Of a stretch of 64,000 bases of DNA, positions 45,642-54,611 are shown piece after piece. The notes beneath the pieces were generated by a model that searched no databases, was not told the origin of the DNA, and saw only the letters and a list, made by a program, of their open reading frames with translations. Made by a program: the position numbers and the translations under genes. The stretch is from Paenibacillus uliginis N3/975. GTDB taxonomy: Bacteria; Bacillota; Bacilli; Paenibacillales; Paenibacillaceae. Where the stretch lies: the NCBI RefSeq assembly GCF_900177425.1, contig NZ_LT840184.1, positions 2,904,568 to 2,968,567 on the forward strand, in the 5' to 3' direction. Within the stretch, counting starts at the first letter, position 1; each line of letters opens with the position of its first letter.

Positions 45642-48600
45642 GTGGATTTTCAGTCAATCAAATTAAATCGCAAGTCTATAGCTGAGCTTGAGGATGTTGC
45701 CTTTGATCGAACATCGAGTCAGGATATCGCGATTGTCGGCATTGCGGTGAAGCTGCCGCTTGCAGATACGGTTGAGCAATTTGCTAACAATCTGAAGACA
45801 GGACGGGATTGTGTTAGACCGATCCCTTCACTGCGTAAGCAGGATACAGATTTGTATTTCAAGCAGATGGGGCTTGAGCCGGAGGATTTAGCCTATGGCG
45901 AGGCTGCTTATCTCGATGAAATTGATAAATTTGATTATTCCTTCTTTAAGCTATCGCCGCGAGAAGCGAGCTTACTGGACCCCAACCAACGATTATTTCT
46001 AGAGACGGCCTGGCGTGCAATCGAGGATGCGGGCTATGGCGGCGGCAAGCTTGGAGGAAGCCCTACAGGCGTCTATGTTGGCTATGGCTCTGATGCAGAC
46101 TACTTGAAGCTGATTCGTCAGGTGGAGCCGGAGGCTGTCTCCATGTCCATGGCGGGAAATGTACGCCCGATCATCGCTAGCCGCTTGTCGTATTTGATGG
46201 ATCTTCGAGGGCCGAGTTTCATCGTCGATTCGACATGCTCCTCCTCGCTCGTGGCCGTTCACCTGGCGTGCCAGGCGATACGCAATGGAGAGTGTGACTC
46301 CGCGATCGTAGGCGGAACTCAGCTTCACCTGATCCCGATCCGGGAGTATGAGGTTGGCATTGAATCCTCCACTTCGCGGGCGAGAACCTTTGATGATCGT
46401 GCCGACGGGACAGGGACTGGCGAAGGCGTTGTTGCGATGATGCTGAAGCCACTCGAGCAAGCCATTGAATCGCGTGATCATATTTATGCCGTGATTAAGT
46501 CGAGTGCGCTGAATCAGGATGGTGGATCCGTTGGCATTACTGCTCCTAATGCAGAGGCACAGGAGGCAGTGATTGCAGATGCATGGAAGAGAGCGGGTAT
46601 CGATCCTGAGACAATTGGATATATCGAGACCCATGGCACCGGTACAAAGCTTGGAGATCCCATCGAAGTTGAGGGGCTAAAGCGGGCGTTCCGACGCTTT
46701 ACGGACAAGCGGCAATTTTGTGCAATCGGGGCGCTCAAAAGCAACATTGGTCATTTGGATAATACAGCGGGTATCGCAGGCCTGCTCAAAGCCGTTCTAT
46801 CGCTAAAAAACAAATGCATCTATCCGACGCTACATTTTGATCGACCGAATCGGGTGATTGATTTTGCGGAATCTCCTGTATATGTGAACGATAAACTGAT
46901 GGAATGGAAGAGCGGACCACATCCTCGTAGATGTGGAGTAAGCTCCTTCGGCATCAGCGGCACCAACTGCCATGTCATCTTGGAGGAGGCTCCAGTGGAA
47001 CGCTCATGGATGAAGCCTCAGCATGACGAATATCGACTGTTCGTCTTGTCTGCGCAGACAGTGTCTGCATTAGAGACTTATGTGGATGCAAGCCTTGATT
47101 ATCTGATGCATCGTCCATCCATTGATTTTGGGGATCTGTGCTACACATTGGGCACAGGTAGAGGGCATTACCGCTATCGGATCGCGATTGCAGCCAAAAG
47201 TGTGGATGAGGTTGTAGACGAATTAAGAAGCTTTAAGACGGCTGGATTCAAGGGCATGCAAGATCGATCACAAGGAGAATCGAATAGCTCCTTATATGCG
47301 GATTCGATTGATCGCTTGCAATCGCAGCTTGAAGCGATTCGTTCTGCAGCTGAAGTTGTGTTTGCTACTTACTTCTCCTCTGATAGGATGGATCGCATGC
47401 TTTGTGCAGAGCTAGGCAGGCTTTATGTGCAAGGAGTGAGCATTCCATGGGAGCGCCTGTATCGGCAAGAGCGTAGAAGACGTCTAAGCTTTCCGACTTA
47501 TCCGTTTGATCGGTATCGGTGCTGGGTGAATCTGACCGATCATACATCAAAAGGTAGAGCTCGTCATACCTCGGCCAAGCGCAATGATGCTTACGAAGCA
47601 GCAAGGAATGAAAGTCATAATCAAGATCAAGATCAAAGTGCTTTCTATCATCAACGGAGATGGCTCCCTGAGCCGTTACCACAGATTGGTCGAAAAAGCC
47701 ACGGCTGTGAGACGATTCTCATCTTAACAGAAGATCATCAGGATAGCAGTCCTTTCGTACGACGATGGAAAGCAGTTGGATCGAAGGTTATTGAGGCTGC
47801 TATGGGTGACAGCTTTAAGGTAGTCGATGTGACGAAGTATATCGTTCGCGACGAGATGGAGGATTATGAGCGACTGCTGCATGATGCATTCGATTCATTC
47901 AACTCATTAGGTGACCGATCTCTTCTTATCGTTGATCTACGGTTTGCTGCCTTTGGTAATGAAGATGAGACCTTGGAGAAGCATGAACAGCAATTGGAGC
48001 AGTCGATATATCGGCTCTATCGTCTGATTCATGCGCTAGCACGTCGGGATGGTCATGAATCAATAGCTGTGACGCTTGTTACTTCCTACGCGGATGAAGT
48101 TACGGCTGAGCAGCCAAGAGTACGTCCTGAGCAATTTGCCATGATCGGGCTGAGCAAAGCTGCCGGCTGGGAGAATCCGAATCTAAAAATCCGGTGGATT
48201 GATGTGGATGAGCAGTCGGATCTGGTAGAGAGCGTATGCTCTGAGCTTGAAGTAGAGACGACAGAGTATTGGACGGCTTATCGCCAAGGAAAGCGATATG
48301 TAGAGTGCGTTGATGTGCTGAGGCTGGAAGAAGAAGTATCAAGTTCTCTTCAGCCGTTCTTCATCCGTTCCCAAGATATAAACGGTACATACCTCATTAC
48401 AGGAGGACTTGGCAGCATCGGACTGCTGATCGTTTCGCACTTTGTAAAAGAGTCGAAAGGTAACATCCGCCTTGCTTTAATGGGCAGAACGGCACTTCCG
48501 CCCAGAGATCAATGGCCTGACCTAGAGCATGCGGATCAGGATAAGAAGATCGTTCGTGCGATACGTGCCATTCGTGAGATGGAGGATGCCGGGGCGCAGA

Positions 48601-49685
48601 TTGAAGTCATTCAGGCGGATGTGTCCAATAAAGAGCAGCTGAGTAAGGCAATCACGTCTCTGCGGCAGCGTCATGGACGAATTGCAGGGATCGTGCATGC
48701 TGCCGGAGTTTCCGAAGGAAATCTGATGAGCCGATTGTCGGCAGAAGAGCTGCGATCCGTCATTGCGTCCAAGACGACAGGTACGTGGCTGCTGGATCAT
48801 TTAACGCGGCAGGATAAACCGGACTTCTTAGTCCTCTACTCGTCTGCGATTACGCTGGTAGGCGGAATCGGCTCAGGTCCGTACACGGCAGGCAATGCAT
48901 ATTTGGATGGATATTCAGCTTATCGAAACCGTTTTGGCTTACGAACCTTGACCATCAATTGGCCGGCTTGGAAGGAGACCGAGAAGGATGAGGCAGATGA
49001 GGTAGACGAATCGAAGGAGATGTTCTGTCTCATGTCTCAGGAGGATGGAATACGAGCGTTCCAAGAGCTTCTTCAGGCTTCTGAAGCTGCTCCCGTAAGA
49101 CAGGCTATTGTCGGGAGATGGAATCGTGGCAGCCACCTGTTTGTATTAGGGGAGCTGCTGCCATTCCGTCAATCCGAGCAGGTTCAACAGGCTCTAACTC
49201 GATCCATAACAACCGATAAGACTCATGCGAAGGCAGATCATAGACGTTCAGCAGGTACTGCGAATAATGGAACTTTTGCAGCTCCAAATAAATGGCCTAC
49301 CACGCATAGTGAGATCGAAGAAGCGGTGGCCGAGGCATGGAAGCAAGTGCTTGGCTATGAGGAATTGGACGTTCATGCAAATTTCTTCGAGATCGGTGGA
49401 GACTCCATCCTTATCACGAGAGTGCATCACTATATCGATGAGGAGTTTCCTGGGCTGACTACAGTAGCGGATATGTTCTCTTATCCAACCATCGCTCGGA
49501 TAACCGATCACCTATATGATGTTGTTTCCGATACGGAAGAAACGGGTGAAACTACGTTGGAATCGATCGAGGCGAACTCCTTTAATGAAGCGATATTCGC
49601 GATGTTTGAGCGAGTAAAGCGAGGCGAATTATCCATCGAGAATGCGGTTGATCTTTATCGCGGGATGGAGGTAGCAAATGGATAA
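45642..49685 (+). CDS. AT-less PKS module KS-KR-ACP
   Basis: 1347 residues. KS (about 25-450) with catalytic Cys in DSTCSSSLV (about 197), His in ETHGTGT and KSNIGH. Next comes a linker with the post-AT relic LSFPTYPFDRYRCWV but no AT. KR (about 650-1180) has the NADPH loop GGLGSIG (about 920), VHAAGVSEG in place of the LDD loop (so not a typical B-type) and active-site YSSA...YTAGNAYLDG. ACP has IGGDSI near 1250. It adds one malonyl unit to the amino-acyl chain and reduces the ketone, giving a statine-like unit. The start is GTG 45642: GGAGGTGATC (45629-45638) is the ribosome-binding site, lying after an in-frame ATG at 45627. Confidence 0.93.
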   Translation: MDFQSIKLNRKSIAELEDVAFDRTSSQDIAIVGIAVKLPLADTVEQFANNLKTGRDCVRPIPSLRKQDTDLYFKQMGLEPEDLAYGEAAYLDEIDKFDYSFFKLSPREASLLDPNQRLFLETAWRAIEDAGYGGGKLGGSPTGVYVGYGSDADYLKLIRQVEPEAVSMSMAGNVRPIIASRLSYLMDLRGPSFIVDSTCSSSLVAVHLACQAIRNGECDSAIVGGTQLHLIPIREYEVGIESSTSRARTFDDRADGTGTGEGVVAMMLKPLEQAIESRDHIYAVIKSSALNQDGGSVGITAPNAEAQEAVIADAWKRAGIDPETIGYIETHGTGTKLGDPIEVEGLKRAFRRFTDKRQFCAIGALKSNIGHLDNTAGIAGLLKAVLSLKNKCIYPTLHFDRPNRVIDFAESPVYVNDKLMEWKSGPHPRRCGVSSFGISGTNCHVILEEAPVERSWMKPQHDEYRLFVLSAQTVSALETYVDASLDYLMHRPSIDFGDLCYTLGTGRGHYRYRIAIAAKSVDEVVDELRSFKTAGFKGMQDRSQGESNSSLYADSIDRLQSQLEAIRSAAEVVFATYFSSDRMDRMLCAELGRLYVQGVSIPWERLYRQERRRRLSFPTYPFDRYRCWVNLTDHTSKGRARHTSAKRNDAYEAARNESHNQDQDQSAFYHQRRWLPEPLPQIGRKSHGCETILILTEDHQDSSPFVRRWKAVGSKVIEAAMGDSFKVVDVTKYIVRDEMEDYERLLHDAFDSFNSLGDRSLLIVDLRFAAFGNEDETLEKHEQQLEQSIYRLYRLIHALARRDGHESIAVTLVTSYADEVTAEQPRVRPEQFAMIGLSKAAGWENPNLKIRWIDVDEQSDLVESVCSELEVETTEYWTAYRQGKRYVECVDVLRLEEEVSSSLQPFFIRSQDINGTYLITGGLGSIGLLIVSHFVKESKGNIRLALMGRTALPPRDQWPDLEHADQDKKIVRAIRAIREMEDAGAQIEVIQADVSNKEQLSKAITSLRQRHGRIAGIVHAAGVSEGNLMSRLSAEELRSVIASKTTGTWLLDHLTRQDKPDFLVLYSSAITLVGGIGSGPYTAGNAYLDGYSAYRNRFGLRTLTINWPAWKETEKDEADEVDESKEMFCLMSQEDGIRAFQELLQASEAAPVRQAIVGRWNRGSHLFVLGELLPFRQSEQVQQALTRSITTDKTHAKADHRRSAGTANNGTFAAPNKWPTTHSEIEEAVAEAWKQVLGYEELDVHANFFEIGGDSILITRVHHYIDEEFPGLTTVADMFSYPTIARITDHLYDVVSDTEETGETTLESIEANSFNEAIFAMFERVKRGELSIENAVDLYRGMEVANG

Positions 49686-52600
49686 ACTAGCGAGTCAAAT
49701 CTTTGAGCAAGTTGCTAAAGGGCAATTGGATGAGAAGGCAGCGATGCAGTTGCTTCGAACGCTTAAGGAGCAGCAGCCAAATGAGAGTAAGGATATTGCG
49801 ATCATTGGACTTTCTTTAAAAATGCCTGGAGCGGATAACATCCATCAGTTCTGGAACAACCTCGAGCAGGGTCGTGACTTCATCGGACCTCTTTCGGAAG
49901 AACGACAGCAGGATAGCTTAGGCTTTATCCGTACCTTTACCCAGCTTGAAGAGGACAGCATTCACTTTAGTCATGGCGGCTTCATGCAGGATATCGACAA
50001 GTTTGATTATGCTTTTTTCAATTTATCTCCAAAAGAAGCAGCCTTAATGGACCCGAATCAGCGGCTATTTTTACAGACCGCCTGGGAGGCTATTGAGGAT
50101 GGGGGTTATGGAGGTAGACGTATCCAAGGCAGTAGAACAGGCGTCTATATCGGGTATGCTGATTGGCCTGTATATGGTCAGTACATTACAAAGAATCAGC
50201 CATCGCAGATTCCGATGGCAAGCACAGGGAACACGCCTTCCATCATCGCTGGTAGGATTGCTTATTTGCTGGATTTGCAAGGTCCAGCATTGCTGGTTGA
50301 TACGGCTTGTTCCTCCTCGCTCGTTGCGGTCCATCTCGCCTGCATGGCGCTTAGGAATACGGAATGCGAGATGGCCATTGCGGGTGGAGTGAAGGTATGT
50401 CTTATGCCAGTGGATGGATTGTTCGAGATTGGCATCGAATCTTCCAATCGTAAAACGAGCGCATTCGACGACAGCTCTGATGGCACGGTCTGGGGGGAAG
50501 GAACGGTCGCTTTGCTGCTGAAGCCGCTAAGCCAAGCTATTCGAGACAAAGACCCTATTCATGCTGTCATTCGGGGTAGCGCCATGAACCAGGACGGTAC
50601 ATCCGTAGGACTGACCGCACCTAATGCTGCCTCGCAGGAGAAGCTCCTCATGCGAGCTTGGAAGGATGCGGGCATTCATCCGGAAACAATAGGCTATATC
50701 GAGGCTCACGGTACAGGAACGAAGCTTGGAGATCCGATTGAAGTTGACGGAATTCGCCGGGCATTCCGTCACTACACGAATCGCAAACAGTTCTGTGCCA
50801 TCGGGTCCGTCAAGACCAATGTAGGACACTTGGATGCAGCTTCAGGGGTTGCCGGACTTGTGAAGGCAATCGCAGCACTCAAGTATAAGAAGCTGCCGCC
50901 GACCCTGCATTTTGCGAGACCGAATCGAAATATTCCCTTTGAGAACTCCCCGCTCTATGTCAATGATCGCTTGAAGCCTTGGGAGAGGAGCGAAGAGATC
51001 CCTAGAAGATGCGGAGTAAGCTCATTCGGCTTCAGCGGCACAAACTGTCATCTTGTGCTTGAGGAATCCCCATTAGGGATACCAGATGCAGCCCAAGCAG
51101 ATACGCATCATGGTGATCAGCTGATGGTCCTGTCAGCTAAGAGCAGGTCAGCATTAGAGCGACTAATTCAAGCTTATATCCGCGAGCTGCCTGAGCTTGA
51201 AGGAAGCTTTTCAGACCTATGCTATACAGCCCATACTGGGCGAGGACATTATAGCTGCAGATTGGCAATCATTGCGAGTGGTATTCCGAGCCTAATGGAT
51301 AAGCTGTACGCATTATTAGAAGTGGGCTTAGAGCAGCAGCTTGAAGAAACAGCAGAAAAAGGAGTTTTTTACAACGAGTATCGAATTGCAAGTGGCCGAA
51401 GAGAGAAGCGACAGCGCGGGGAATGGACATTGGATGAACTCAAGGCCCGAAGTGAGGCGGCAAATGAGCTGATTCAGCAAGCTGATTCAGATGGAGGTTT
51501 GGACAAGCACCTGCTTGAACAGCTCGCCCAGTTCTATGTCCAAGGAGCGGACGTGAATTGGGAGGTAATATACGAGGGGCAGCAGCACTCGAAGCTGCAT
51601 CTCCCTGTGTACAGCTTTGAACCGTCGCGATGCTGGATTGATCCATCGGCTAATACTTATATGGCTCGGTCGATGCCGACTGTAGTTGAATCAAACAAAG
51701 AAACGGACATGAAGCTTTCAGCAAACCTGAAAAGTAGTGCTGCAGAGCATGTGCCAATTCTAAAAGGCAGAGCAGACGAAAACTTTACGTCAACCGAAAT
51801 ACGATTAGCGGCACTCTGGGGAGATTTACTTGGTGTCAAGGAAATCGATATTGATGATGATTTCTTTGAGCTTGGAGGGAACTCAATTCTCACGATACGC
51901 GTTGAGGTTGAGCTGGAGCAAGCTGGGATTCTGTTTGCTTCCGAGCTATTGTATCGGTACTCGACGATTCGCGAGGCAGCCGCTTATCTAGAGCAGCAGT
52001 CTAGTGAATCTGGAAACTCCCATGAAACCAGCAGCTCTGGGAGTTCTGCTGATTCTCTTACTTTGAATGACTCTAGTGTGTCTATCGAATCTCATACTTC
52101 CAGTGAATCGGCCATTCTTCCAAATATCGAGCCATTTAATGATCTCTACTATCGCAATTGCTTTTACAACTCCTTTTTCCCAGTGGTCAAGCACTTTGGG
52201 GGCAGCATACTGCCGTATCTCGTTAACGATTTACTCCTATATCACCGTACCGATACGGAGGAAGCTCAGGGTTATGAGCTGCGTTATGAAGAGGTAGAAC
52301 CGCAGGAAACGATCTTTACAGAAATGAATCTGTCCGTCCAAACCCAGTATGATTTTGGGGATATCAAAAGCGAGATCATCCAATGCATCAGCCAAGGAAA
52401 TCCTGTTATCGTGTGGGTCGACTGCTACGAGATTCCATTCCGAAGCGACGCCTATCAGAAGCAGCATGTGGATCACACCTTACTGGTGTACGGATTTGAT
52501 GAGGGGACTCAAATGTTCCATATCATCGAGCATGACAGACGAGAAAATCTATCATACAAGCCTTGCTTGATCGCATTTGATGATCTCGTCCGTGCCTGCA

Positions 52601-53109
52601 TAGGCTATGGGACGTACTATCAACAGCTAGAGCACCGGGCTGCTTATTATATCATTCAACACTATCCGAATGCTCCACACCGGGAGCCTGAGCTTAACGA
52701 ATTGAAGCAGCGATTCGAGAGTAATCTGACGTATAACCGTCATCGTCTGCAAGAAAGCATGGATGTGCTTCAACAATTTGCAGCGTGGTTCATCGATGCC
52801 AGCTCTAACGAAGCCAGCTTGAAGCAGCATGCCGAGTCAATGATTGAAACGCTTAATCAAATTCTCAATGCGAAGCAGGTGGAGGGATATCGATTAACGG
52901 CTCTATATGGGGAGGATGCTTCGCTTCTTGTGACTCATCGCGAATGCGTAGAGTATTGGGAAACAATTCGAAAAGGAATCGTCCGCTTCTTCTATGCCCC
53001 TGTGTATCAGGGGGCACGAATCGAGGCTATTCAAGCGAGATTGGAGCGATTGCTCGCCACGGAGCAGCAGTTCCTATCCCAACTTTTTCACGAGCTACAA
53101 CTTATTTAA
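49678..53109 (+). CDS. AT-less PKS module KS-ACP with terminal BtrH-like acyltransferase domain
   Basis: 1143 residues. KS (about 35-460) with DTACSSSLV (Cys about 208), EAHGTGT and KTNVGH. A short linker has a post-AT relic (LPVYSFEPSRCWI). There is no AT and no KR. ACP has LGGNSILTIRV near 731. After a Ser-rich linker (about 785-812) comes a BtrH_N-type papain-like domain with Cys in NCFYNSF (about 828), His in HVDHTLLVYGFDE (about 932) and Asp in IIEHDRR (about 951), then a helical tail. In butirosin, BtrH moves an acyl chain from an ACP to an amine. Here the domain stands where a thioesterase would be, so it probably releases the chain by amide formation. ATG overlaps the previous stop by 8 bases. 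Confidence 0.9.
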   Translation: MDKLASQIFEQVAKGQLDEKAAMQLLRTLKEQQPNESKDIAIIGLSLKMPGADNIHQFWNNLEQGRDFIGPLSEERQQDSLGFIRTFTQLEEDSIHFSHGGFMQDIDKFDYAFFNLSPKEAALMDPNQRLFLQTAWEAIEDGGYGGRRIQGSRTGVYIGYADWPVYGQYITKNQPSQIPMASTGNTPSIIAGRIAYLLDLQGPALLVDTACSSSLVAVHLACMALRNTECEMAIAGGVKVCLMPVDGLFEIGIESSNRKTSAFDDSSDGTVWGEGTVALLLKPLSQAIRDKDPIHAVIRGSAMNQDGTSVGLTAPNAASQEKLLMRAWKDAGIHPETIGYIEAHGTGTKLGDPIEVDGIRRAFRHYTNRKQFCAIGSVKTNVGHLDAASGVAGLVKAIAALKYKKLPPTLHFARPNRNIPFENSPLYVNDRLKPWERSEEIPRRCGVSSFGFSGTNCHLVLEESPLGIPDAAQADTHHGDQLMVLSAKSRSALERLIQAYIRELPELEGSFSDLCYTAHTGRGHYSCRLAIIASGIPSLMDKLYALLEVGLEQQLEETAEKGVFYNEYRIASGRREKRQRGEWTLDELKARSEAANELIQQADSDGGLDKHLLEQLAQFYVQGADVNWEVIYEGQQHSKLHLPVYSFEPSRCWIDPSANTYMARSMPTVVESNKETDMKLSANLKSSAAEHVPILKGRADENFTSTEIRLAALWGDLLGVKEIDIDDDFFELGGNSILTIRVEVELEQAGILFASELLYRYSTIREAAAYLEQQSSESGNSHETSSSGSSADSLTLNDSSVSIESHTSSESAILPNIEPFNDLYYRNCFYNSFFPVVKHFGGSILPYLVNDLLLYHRTDTEEAQGYELRYEEVEPQETIFTEMNLSVQTQYDFGDIKSEIIQCISQGNPVIVWVDCYEIPFRSDAYQKQHVDHTLLVYGFDEGTQMFHIIEHDRRENLSYKPCLIAFDDLVRACIGYGTYYQQLEHRAAYYIIQHYPNAPHREPELNELKQRFESNLTYNRHRLQESMDVLQQFAAWFIDASSNEASLKQHAESMIETLNQILNAKQVEGYRLTALYGEDASLLVTHRECVEYWETIRKGIVRFFYAPVYQGARIEAIQARLERLLATEQQFLSQLFHELQLI

Positions 53110-53145
53110 TCCATATACGAACCAACCATTTAGGAGGAAACGAAG

Positions 53146-53415
53146 ATGACAATAGAAACGAAGGACGAACTGAAAAAGAGAGTAATGGACTTGCTGAAAG
53201 ACAACGTTGATGATCCAAACTTGCTAGAACAATGCGATCCTGATGATGATTTGTCATCGCTTGGCATTAATTCCTTAACCTTCATCAAACTTGTTATTGC
53301 AACTGAGATGGAGTTTGGGGTGTCATGGAGCGATGAGGACCTCGATTTCCGTAATTTTAGTACGATCAATCAAATTATGAACTACATCAGCCTGAACCAG
53401 AACGAAGAACAATAA
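53146..53415 (+). CDS. Discrete acyl carrier protein
   Basis: 89 residues, acidic, with the phosphopantetheine-attachment Ser in LSSLGINSLTFIKLV (about residue 44) and an FSTIN segment near the end, as in carrier proteins. AGGAGGAAACG precedes the ATG. Placed between the BtrH-ended PKS and the radical SAM gene, it may carry a separate acyl or aminoacyl group that the radical SAM enzyme acts on, as BtrI does in butirosin synthesis; that comparison is inference. Confidence 0.88.
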   Translation: MTIETKDELKKRVMDLLKDNVDDPNLLEQCDPDDDLSSLGINSLTFIKLVIATEMEFGVSWSDEDLDFRNFSTINQIMNYISLNQNEEQ

Positions 53416-53429
53416 GAGGGGGATGACTT

Positions 53430-54572
53430 ATGCTAACCAAGGCGGGTAGACTCGGAGGAGTGGCTCTAGAAGAGCATGTTCACAATTTAGTACCAGAGAT
53501 TAAGCAGCTTACGTTATTCCCGTCAGAACTTTGTAATTATCGCTGTAACTTCTGCCATATATGGGGGGAGACTGGCTGGGCGCTGAAAGAGCCGCAACGT
53601 GCGATCCGTGAACAGCTCGATATCGATGTACTGAAGAGATTCCTAGATGATGTAACCGCAGTGAACAAAAATCTCGGTGTCATCATTACAGGCGGCGAGC
53701 CGATGCTGTATAAGCACTTTACAGAGCTGGTCGAGCATTTGCGGAAGCGCAAGGCGAACATTTACCTGCTGACCAATGGTTCGTTAATTAAAAATCGTGT
53801 TGAGTTCATTATGGAAAATATTGTGGCCATGAACATTTCCATTGATGGACCGGAAGAGTTCCATGATGCTATTCGTGGAAAAGGCAGCTTCCAGAAGATT
53901 TGCGAGAATATTGACGCGCTGATCGAAGAGAAGCGTAGACGCAAGAAGATGTTCCCTTTTATTAATATTACGATGGTGCTTTCTCCGTCCAACTATCTCA
54001 GCATTAAGCAATTTATGAGCGCGCTTCGCGAACGCTTTAAAGACGCAGAGATTATGCTACATGATCCTCGCAATCCGTGGTCAAAACGTCGTGACTTGTC
54101 TGTGAATCTGGCACCGCTCTTGTTCACCACACCAGAACGAGGACGTGCTTATGCGACTCAGATGAAGCATGATCTGGATTGCGATGTATCACCAGCATGG
54201 CAGGGCTTCGTTGAAGAGTCGATCCCGATGGATACCCAGCTTTTGAAAAAGGAGCTAGAGGAGTTATGGGCAGACGAAGGCATTGATTCCTCGCACTATA
54301 TTGATATCCACGATTATTACACTGACATCGAGAATGTGTTTGGCCGCTCTAAATGCGTGGCACCATGGCATGAGATGATTATCCGCCGCACAGGCGATGT
54401 ATACCCGTGTGTGGATTTGCCTGACTTTAAGTATGGAAATATCTATGAGAACACATTTGCTGAAATGTGGGAGGGCGAACGTGCGACCAAGTTCCGTGAC
54501 TACATGAAGACGAGCAATCTGATGATGTGCAATCGCTGTACACGGATGTTTGCTGATCCAGAATCCTACTAA
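53430..54572 (+). CDS. Radical SAM enzyme with Twitch/SPASM-like C-terminus
   Basis: 380 residues. The radical SAM cluster motif is CNYRCNFC (CxxxCxxC, about residues 30-37), followed by GGEP (about 87-90) and the partial TIM barrel. The C-terminal part has CVAPWHEMIIRRTGDVYPC (Cys-x12-Gly-x4-Cys) and a later CNRC, four Cys that could hold one auxiliary [4Fe-4S] cluster. That is fewer than full SPASM proteins and closer to Twitch proteins such as BtrN. Such enzymes abstract a hydrogen from substrates to oxidise, epimerise or cross-link them. Location after the ACP suggests a carrier-bound or sugar substrate. GAGGGGGATGACTT lies upstream of ATG. Confidence 0.9.
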   Translation: MLTKAGRLGGVALEEHVHNLVPEIKQLTLFPSELCNYRCNFCHIWGETGWALKEPQRAIREQLDIDVLKRFLDDVTAVNKNLGVIITGGEPMLYKHFTELVEHLRKRKANIYLLTNGSLIKNRVEFIMENIVAMNISIDGPEEFHDAIRGKGSFQKICENIDALIEEKRRRKKMFPFINITMVLSPSNYLSIKQFMSALRERFKDAEIMLHDPRNPWSKRRDLSVNLAPLLFTTPERGRAYATQMKHDLDCDVSPAWQGFVEESIPMDTQLLKKELEELWADEGIDSSHYIDIHDYYTDIENVFGRSKCVAPWHEMIIRRTGDVYPCVDLPDFKYGNIYENTFAEMWEGERATKFRDYMKTSNLMMCNRCTRMFADPESY

Positions 54573-54611
54573 TACCCCAAAAATGTAATCAAGATTATGG
54601 AGGTCAGTCTC

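Noticed and set aside
47365..47682. Open frame antisense to the KS-KR PKS gene
   Set aside because: It is a shadow of a strongly coding plus-strand gene with no motif or ribosome-binding site; the same holds for other antisense frames in 31-57 kb.
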